A DNA stretch of 64,000 bases, taken from Steromphala cineraria (taxonomy: Eukaryota > Mollusca > Gastropoda > Trochida > Trochidae). The position numbers were made by a program, and so were the translations under genes. Numbering within the stretch: position 1 is the stretch's first letter; the number at the start of each line of letters is the position of its first letter. The stretch is from assembly GCA_916613615.1 (NCBI GenBank), contig OU744735.1, forward strand, positions 56,776,582 through 56,840,581, in the 5' to 3' direction. Of this stretch, positions 10,545 through 19,500 are shown piece after piece. Under the pieces are notes generated by a model, which made no database searches, had not been told where the DNA came from, and saw only the letters and a program-made list of their open reading frames with translations.

Positions 10545-13500
10545 ATGGATAGAAGCCTATCTACGCTATATCTGGTGTTCATCAGTGCAAGCTTCTCAGC
10601 ATCTACCAATGGTAAGATGAGATCGATAAGAGCATTTATTGTGTATGATAGTTCTTGTACATTTTGGAGAAGATTTAAGATTAAATATTTTGTTGGAATG
10701 TAAGAACTTTATTTCCTGCTAACTTTGTATCAACGTTTCATGATCGACTATTGAATGAAATTGTCTACAATCTCGTCCAAGCTCCAGTAGTTGTGGGCGA
10801 AACATAACACTTACTACTTACATAACATAACATACTACTTACACACTATATAGCTGCGTACCTTACATTGTAGGTTTATTTACTTATGTTTGTATTCTCG
10901 TGAATATGTCAAGTAATTTGTGGAATGTTTCCTAGCATAGAGAAAATGAAACGGATAATGTTGAAATTTCACAACACAAAAATCCATTTTGCATTACATA
11001 ACCGTATGGAATACATAACAGTTATCTGTAAAAATTTTGGCAGGTGAAGTGACCAGGGGTTTAAAATTTCGAATACACTATATCTTATTTTTCTTTAAAA
11101 TATCCTTCAAAAGAGAGGCCAGCTTTCGGTTCAAATCATATCTGTTCCTTTGCACTCAGGCAATTAAATTATCCTGATTTCGTCCCTAGAGAGTCTATAA
11201 GGAATATTTTAATTGAAATATAAAGAAATCAGAATTTCTTAAATGTGGCATTATCAACTGTGCCAAATTTCGAAATTGTACACAACTGACCAGACAGTCT
11301 CAAAATTTGGTTTTAGAATAATCATTTATACATTGACAAGTGTTGATCTTTTATAAGTTCTGCTGTGGGTATTTGGTTGACGTTCAAATGAGTCCTAAAT
11401 ACGTGGTTTTGCAATAACATACACGAGCAAGTCAACAACTTTACCCAGCTTTAGGCTGCAGTTCTGTCAGTTATTTTGGGTCACAAATGCCAAACAACAA
11501 AATACCGTCATTTGATCAAGGGGAACCGGATGTTGCCATCATTTAAGGGCATTAAGTTGTTTCATCGAAATTAGGTATTTCAAAAATAAAACGTTAAGTG
11601 TTTTAAGTTTATTTTTGACAACAAATGGCATTGAGGTTCTTATTAAAGATTAATGTTATGTCAATATTATTCAGGCTCTTTTACAAAAAGTATTGTTCAC
11701 TTACCAGATGATTTGATTCTATGCAGGATACGTGGTGACTGCAAGGGGAAAGCCTGCGTCTTCAAGTTCTATAATAAAGTCATCCTTAGATCCGGGGAAT
11801 GCAGTTGACCCGGGGAATGCAGTTGACGGTTTTATCTATACTGTATTTCCTAACATCTTCCACTCGGCACAAAGAACCAGCTCAGGCTGGTGGAGTGTGG
11901 ACTTACAGGAAGAAGTAGTATCCCCTCTCATTGCCATATACTTCCGAACAGATTGTAAGTAGCCTTTAAATGCTATGCTTTGTATCATAATCACGAATTG
12001 AGCAGTCATAGTCGGTGAGGTTACCATTGTATCTTTGTTCTGCCTTCTGCAGGCTTCAGCAAATTGGTCATTTTCTGGTGACTTTGACCTTTGACATTTA
12101 AGGTCACACAATCAATCAACACTTTTCATTGAGTATAATAATAATGTTATGAAAAAAAGTGTTAGTAGTTGAAATAAGCATTTTTGTTACACCAAACTGT
12201 AGTCGAGACTTGGCTGTGACCTTGACTTTTGACGAATTGAAATCGTATTTTTCCAAAGATGATATATACCGAATTAGAGCTTTGTAGCACAAAAGATTTT
12301 TTTTCATCGTGTTACTAGAATTTTTAAGTGATTCTATAACTTTTGACCTTGACGTTTGACCTTGAATATGAACATGTCAAAATAATTCATAGTTCACAGT
12401 AACACATGTACATGAGTTCTGAAAAGCTGAATTGGAAAATTTGATGTACAATGCATTAACTCATACTTGTGACCTTGACTTTGATATTCAAGGTCACACA
12501 ATCAATAGACACGTTTTTTTTAGTTTAACAATAATGTAATGATTAAAAGAAAGTAAAAATAGAGCATCTTCGCTTAACCATGCTTAGGTTGCGACCTTGC
12601 TGTGACCTTGGCCTTTGATGGACTGTAGGTTTTACACAAATGATAAAAAACAAGTTAAAACTTCAAAGAACGAAAACTTTTTAATCTGTTGTGTGTACAA
12701 GGACTGTTTAGTGATTTATAACTCGTATACTTTAGTTATGACCTTGAAAGTTTACTGTCAAAATAGTTCCTCTAAGGTATAGACAGTAAGTTATGACTAA
12801 GAGGTCTGGAAAGCGGGAGAAAGTGGTTAAAAAGTTATTGCCATTTATACAAGTGCAGCGGCGGTGGAAACTGCACGAAACCTTATAGCAGTTTCGTACC
12901 TTAGTTAGATCAACTCTCACGGCGGCAAATATTTGCACCGCAAACTAATTTTAGATATTTCAGCAAATGGAAAACACTTCTAACATGGAGATAGAAGTTT
13001 TCGTCACAAGGTCCTTAATTATTCAATAGTTAAATTATGACACTTGACTATGTGACTGATTGCATGACCTTAAAGTACTCACACGTCGTGAAAACTGGCA
13101 AACTGACTCGGCTAGGGATTTAAACAACCGTTAATACCAATAAATATGCACTTGCAGTCGACTTACGATTTTCCATCCCTCTTGGCCCAAACTGAGCACA
13201 GAAAATTAAAAACATTTTATTAGTATGTTGATATTTTCAATTTAGTCTTTTTCAGTTGATTTTATTTTAGAGGTTTCCATGAAAATGTAACCTTCAAATT
13301 CAGTTTCCGGAGCAAAATTAAAAAGATGTTAGACTTAGCCAATGCAACTTGATATGTTGAAAAGCATGTCATGCATGTTGAAATGTGCCTTTTAATATTT
13401 TCGACTTCTTTGGATTTTAGTGTGATTGCCATGAAAACTTTACTTCATTTGGAACCGGTGGGATATGTCATCTTCTGTTGACTCTTGAAGCATTTTTCAA

Positions 13501-16500
13501 TTACTGCTATTGTAAAACGTGTAAAAGAAGATTTAACGTCATAATTTGCTCATCGTCTCAGTTGAATGACAATGTCAAAGTAGAGGTCTTGACAATATAC
13601 GCCACCCAATAATTACAGAAGTGTAAATTAGAAAATGATAGATTTAGTTTGTAGTGTCCAATAGGTTGTTCATCATTTTTCATGGAAACTAGACATGTTG
13701 TTTCGACTTCTTGACATACCAGACACAGGTTTGTTATTCGTATTTCATGGTCTGTACACTATATAAACATTAATGTGTTTCAATGCAGACACGACAAGAA
13801 GGAACGGTGTTAGAATATCCCTCTCACCAACCGAAGGTGGTACCAGCGATTTCTGTGAATATGTGATGGGTCGTGCAGATGGGTCCGATGTTCCTGACAT
13901 ATACCAGTTTACGTGTGATGCGAGAGGCCGCTATCTCAATATCTCAACTGTAACCAACAACGAGGGTTACGGGGCTATCCTTGATTTCGGAGAGGTCGAA
14001 GTTTATGGTATGTTCTTTACATCTTATAAATAGTTAGTTGATGGTTGATATAGATAGTTGAATATATTATGATTCTTTCGATAATGGTTGGAGTCCAGTT
14101 TCACTTATTGACATTTTTGTTCTTATCATCCATACTTTAATCATAGTTAACGATCACAGGGTTTGCAGTTTCCTTAAGTTGTTTCCATGATAAGTATTAT
14201 CAAACTTAAACTTTACCTGGCTAGAAGTGACTCCTGTCAGTCAGTCAGTGCAATGTGCAAAGCCTTGTAACTTTCTACGATAAGCTTTACACAGACTGTA
14301 AACAATGGTACATAAATTTACCTTTTTTGTTATCTCTTAAGTATCAACTAAAATTTGCTGTAGAATTATCGTAATATACAAAAAAATATACATGTCGTTA
14401 ATCGCCATTTTGTTGAGTCTTTAATTGTAAAATGAACAGTGGGATTCATTTGAATTCAGTGCATAACTACTTACTTTAAAAAGAATATCTGACTACTTAA
14501 AGGATGTAAAATGTGCACACCAAATTGCCTGTTTATTTCAATTGATCTCACGTAAGAGCCATCGCTGATATTATGTCAATAGACGTGTGATGCATCATAA
14601 GAACAATTTGTGATATTATGTCAATATACGTGTGTTGCATCATAAGAAACATTGCTGATATCATGTCAATACACGTGTGATGTATCATAAGAAACATTGC
14701 TGTTATCATGTAAATACACGTGTGATGTAACATAAGAACCATGGCTGTTATCATGTAAATACACGTGCCTTGTACCAAAAAAACATGACTGATGTCATGT
14801 CAATACACGTGTGATGTATCATAAGAACCATGGCCGATATCATTTCAATACATATGTGATATAACATAAGAACCATTGCTGATATCATGTCAATACACGT
14901 GTGATGTATCATAAGAAACATTGCTTTTATCATGTAAATACACGTGTGATATAACATAAGAACCATTGCTGATATCATGTCAATACACGTGTGATGTATC
15001 ATAAGAAACATTGCTGTTATCATATAAATACATGTGTGATGTAACATAAGAAACATTGCTGTTATCATGTAAATACACGTGTGATGTAACATAAGAACCA
15101 TGGCTGTTATCATGTTAATACACGTGTGATATAACATAAGAATCATTGCTGATATCATGTCAATACACGTGTGATGTATCATAAGAAACATTGCTATTAT
15201 CAACATTGCTGTTATCATGTAAATACACGTGTGATGTAACATAAGAACCATGGCTGTTATCATGTAAATACACGTGTGATGTAACATAAGAACCATGGCT
15301 GTTATAATGTAAATGCACGTGCCTTGTACCAAAAAACCATGACTGATGTCATGTCAATACACGTGTGATGTATCATAAGAACCATGGCCGATATCATTTC
15401 AATACATATGTGATGTAACATAAGAACCATTGCTGATATCTTGTCAATACACGTGTGATGTATCATAAGAAACATTGCTGTCATCATGTAAATACACGTG
15501 TGATGTATCATAAGAAACATTGCTGTTATCATGTAAATACACGTGTGATGTAACATAAGAACCATGGCTGTTATCATGTAAATACACGTGTGATGTAACA
15601 TAAGAACCATGGCTGTTATCATGTAAATGCACGTGCCTTGTACCAAAAAACCATGACTGATGTCTTGTCAATACACGTGTGATGTATCATAATAACCATG
15701 GCCGATATCATTTCAATACATATGTGATGTAACATAAGAACCAAGGCTGATATCATGTCAATACACGTGTGATGTATCATAAGAAACATTGCTGTTATCA
15801 TGTAAATACACGTGTGATGTAACATAAGAACCATGGCTGTTATCATGTAAATACACGTGTGATGTATCATAAGAACTATTGCCGATATCATTTCAATACA
15901 TATATGATGTAACATAAGAACCATGGCTGTTGTCATGTCAATACACGTGTGGTGTAACATAAGAACCATGGCTGCTGTCATGTTTATACACGTGTGGTGT
16001 AACATAAGAACCATGGCTGATATTATGTCAATACACGTGTGATGTAACATAAGAACCATAGCTGATATTATGTCTATAGACGTGTGATTTGTCAGTAGAA
16101 TTATATACTGAAAGCATGAAGTCAAGAAACACAATATCGTCTGCACTCTGTAAAGTTTGACTTAAGTCTCTTCACAGTCCCAGCTATGCTTTGCGTGTGG
16201 AGCCATACAAGAGGAAGAACTAGCAACGGAAACTTATAAAGGACTTTTGTAATTTGAAGTACCTTTCATATTCCAAAAACAGAGAGAAAGTAAAACAGTA
16301 AAACCTCAGCTTTGTCGCTCTACAGATATATGTTAACAACACATACACTCTTTTCAATTCAATTCAATAGTTTTATTGTTTCAAGGCCAAATGACCCATA
16401 ATACAGCACATTAAATAAATATCATACATGAAAATATACACATGCGAATTAGATCCTTTCTCCTCGTACACGAAATACATTATACAAGAAGTTTCCTAAC

Positions 16501-19500
16501 ATGTAAGCATAATCATTAGAGTTCATTAAATATTTAAGACCATGTATATTTCTGTTATTATTGAATAGAAGCGGTACATCAACACGAAGAGTTTGATACA
16601 TTGGACACTGATATACAATATGGATTTCATCTTCGGTTACATTACATAAAGAACATTTAGAATCAGAACTTTCATAATCATTAAAACCTTTTCTAATACA
16701 TTGAATTCCAAGACGATTATAACAGCTTCTGAAAATAAGTAGTGCTTTCCTGTATTTTACATTTTTCAGTTCATAAATATACAATTCAGAAGTAAATAAT
16801 GACTTTATGGTGGAATAGAATTGTAAAGAGCTTTTATCTGTAAGTTCTGCGTGCCAGTCCTGTTTAGCACAATCAATTAGTCTTTCTTTAAACAATTTTA
16901 AAAACGAATCTATATCTCCTACTCCCTGCTGTATCCAGACATGTCCAAACCCATAAGTGAATAGAAGTTGCATAATCTTTGACGCCCAGTTAGTTCGCTT
17001 CCTGTCACAGGTTTTCTTTAACATAAGATATGATTGGTGCGGGTACCTATATGATGGCATGATAATCAACCCGAACCAATATTTAATGCAATTAATATAA
17101 GAATTTACATACAAGGGATATCTCCCATATTCTCCATACAAAGCAACATTGGGGAACGATTTACTAACATTCAATACAAATTTACAAAATGATCGATGTA
17201 CGATTTCAAGTTGATTCATTTTCTTATATCCCCATATTTCACTTCCATACATTAAAATTGGCACAATTTTCATATCAAATATTTTAAATGCATCCCGAAT
17301 ATTTACCTCATATTTACGAATAATACTTTTTATTGGGAATAAAGCTTTGTTGGCTTGTTGTGCTAAAATATTACATGCTCTCGTCCACACAAGTTTAGGG
17401 GTCATCATTATACCGAGATACTTGTATGCATTTACCACTTCAATTTCTGTTTCATTATATGTCCAGTTCTCAAATCTTGATAGCCTTCCCCCGCTTCGGA
17501 AAACTATTACTTTAGTTTTATCAGTATTGATCTCCATACCCCATTTCAAACAATACCTATGGAGAAAATCTAGTTGTTTTTGTAACTTAAGAGGTGTATC
17601 AGCAACTAAAACTAAATCATCAGCAAAAAGTAAAGATAAGATATTATACATGTCTTCTGATATAAATATGCCATTATTAAAAGCTTCACTCATAGATTCT
17701 GACAGTTCCTTGATAAAAATGGAAAACAGCACTGGACTAAGAGCACACCCTTGTCTTACACCTGTAGAACAATTGAAATAGTTAGAAAGCTTCGAGCCTT
17801 CGATAACGACTGCAGATTTTACCTTGTTATACAAATCTTGTAGAACTTTGAATAAGTTGCCATGTATTCCATTATTTAAAAGAAGATAAAGCAGCTTTTT
17901 CCTATTAACCATGTCAAACGCCTTTTTGAAATCAACAAATGCGCAATAAAATTTTCCTTGTTTTCTTGTTGTATACTTTTGAATGATAGATTGCAAAATA
18001 AAAATATTGTCAATTGTGGAATGGTGTTTCCTAAAACCCCCTTGATATTCACCAATTAGGCCAGTACTTTCAACATGATCATCGATTCTCTTATTAATAA
18101 TTGTTGTGAAAAGTTTACTCATGCTATTTAGTAATGAAATGCCCCTGTAATTGCTAGGTTCATTTGCATTACCTTTCTTATAGATTGGTATTATTAGTGC
18201 AGCACGCCAAGCTTCAGGGAATTGACCTTTAGAAAGTATATGGGAGAATAATATAGCAAGATATGGTGCAATGGTATCTTTGACAGTCTTGAAGAACTCA
18301 GATGGTATCCCATCATTACCAGGGGATTTATTAAGTTTCATTCTATCAATAGCTGCATTTACCTCATCTGTGGTAATATCATAGGAAAAATCGTTATCCA
18401 TACATTCATGACAGCCATGTTCATCAACGTACTTATTCACAAAATCATCAAAATCCTGGTCACCAACACTATCAACTTGTGGGTTCAATAAATCATTAAA
18501 GTAAGTTTGCCATGTTTCTGCCGATATAGCACATTTCTTATCTGATTTTCTTGAATATCTTTTGATAATACTCCAGAGTCCTTTTTGATCTTTTAACAGT
18601 GATGCTTCAGTAAGTGTCCTTGAAACACTTTCTCTAAAGACCCTTTGTTTAACTCTACAAATATTCTTAAATGTTTTTCTGCTCTGGTTAAATGCAGTGT
18701 AATTATCTTTAGTTGAGTATTTCCTGAAATGATCTAGCAATATGTACTTTTTCTTCTTTAAATGTTCACATTCTAAATCAAACCATTCAGGTTGTTTTCT
18801 TTTAGGTTTACTCTCTCTTTTAAGCATAGACCTTCCACTGTAGTGCAAGATATCTATCAGACAATCAACGGATGCGTCAATATCATCATTAATGATATAT
18901 TCCATGAACGTGTTAAGGCAACTATTTACATAATCTGATCTAAATTCATTGATATATTCTTCCCTATTTTCTCCTCTCCATCTATATAATAATCTATTTG
19001 GATATTCTGACATAGAGGGTCGTGTATTCTCATATTGGTCAGTTAAAAGGTGAAGAGTTACCGCTAAAGGGAGGTGATCAGATTCAGAGCGGGATATTAC
19101 TTTAAAGTCTGTCACAGTTGAGTATAAACAAGCTGACACACATATATAGTCCGGGGTACTGAAACCATTGGGACCTATGTATGTGAAATCACCAGATGAT
19201 TGTGACCATCTTCCATTTAGAATATGTATATTGAATAACCTGCATAAGTCTAGGAACTGCTTCCCGTAATTATTAACAACAGTGTCCTTATTAGAACGAG
19301 GTGGTGGGGGTGACGGGGTGGTATCATACATGAAATCTTCAAGGGGTAGGTAGTCTATACTGTCATCTTCAATATAGTCCAACTCACTACCAGTCCTTGA
19401 ATTGAAATCACCACTCAGTAGGATTACACTGTCTGGATAGTCACTCTTCAGTTCGGCAAGCCGATCCCCCAATAACTCTATTCCGTCAGCATTGGACGTA

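Noticed and set aside
14548..16146. Long minus-strand frames (up to 193 codons) of HHTCIDMISAM-type repeats
   Set aside because: They arise because the minisatellite unit is 45 bp, a multiple of three. There is no start context or splice support, and the array lies inside a lectin intron.
17347..17781. 144-codon plus-strand frame
   Set aside because: Antisense shadow of the LINE ORF2, which has full domain support on the other strand.
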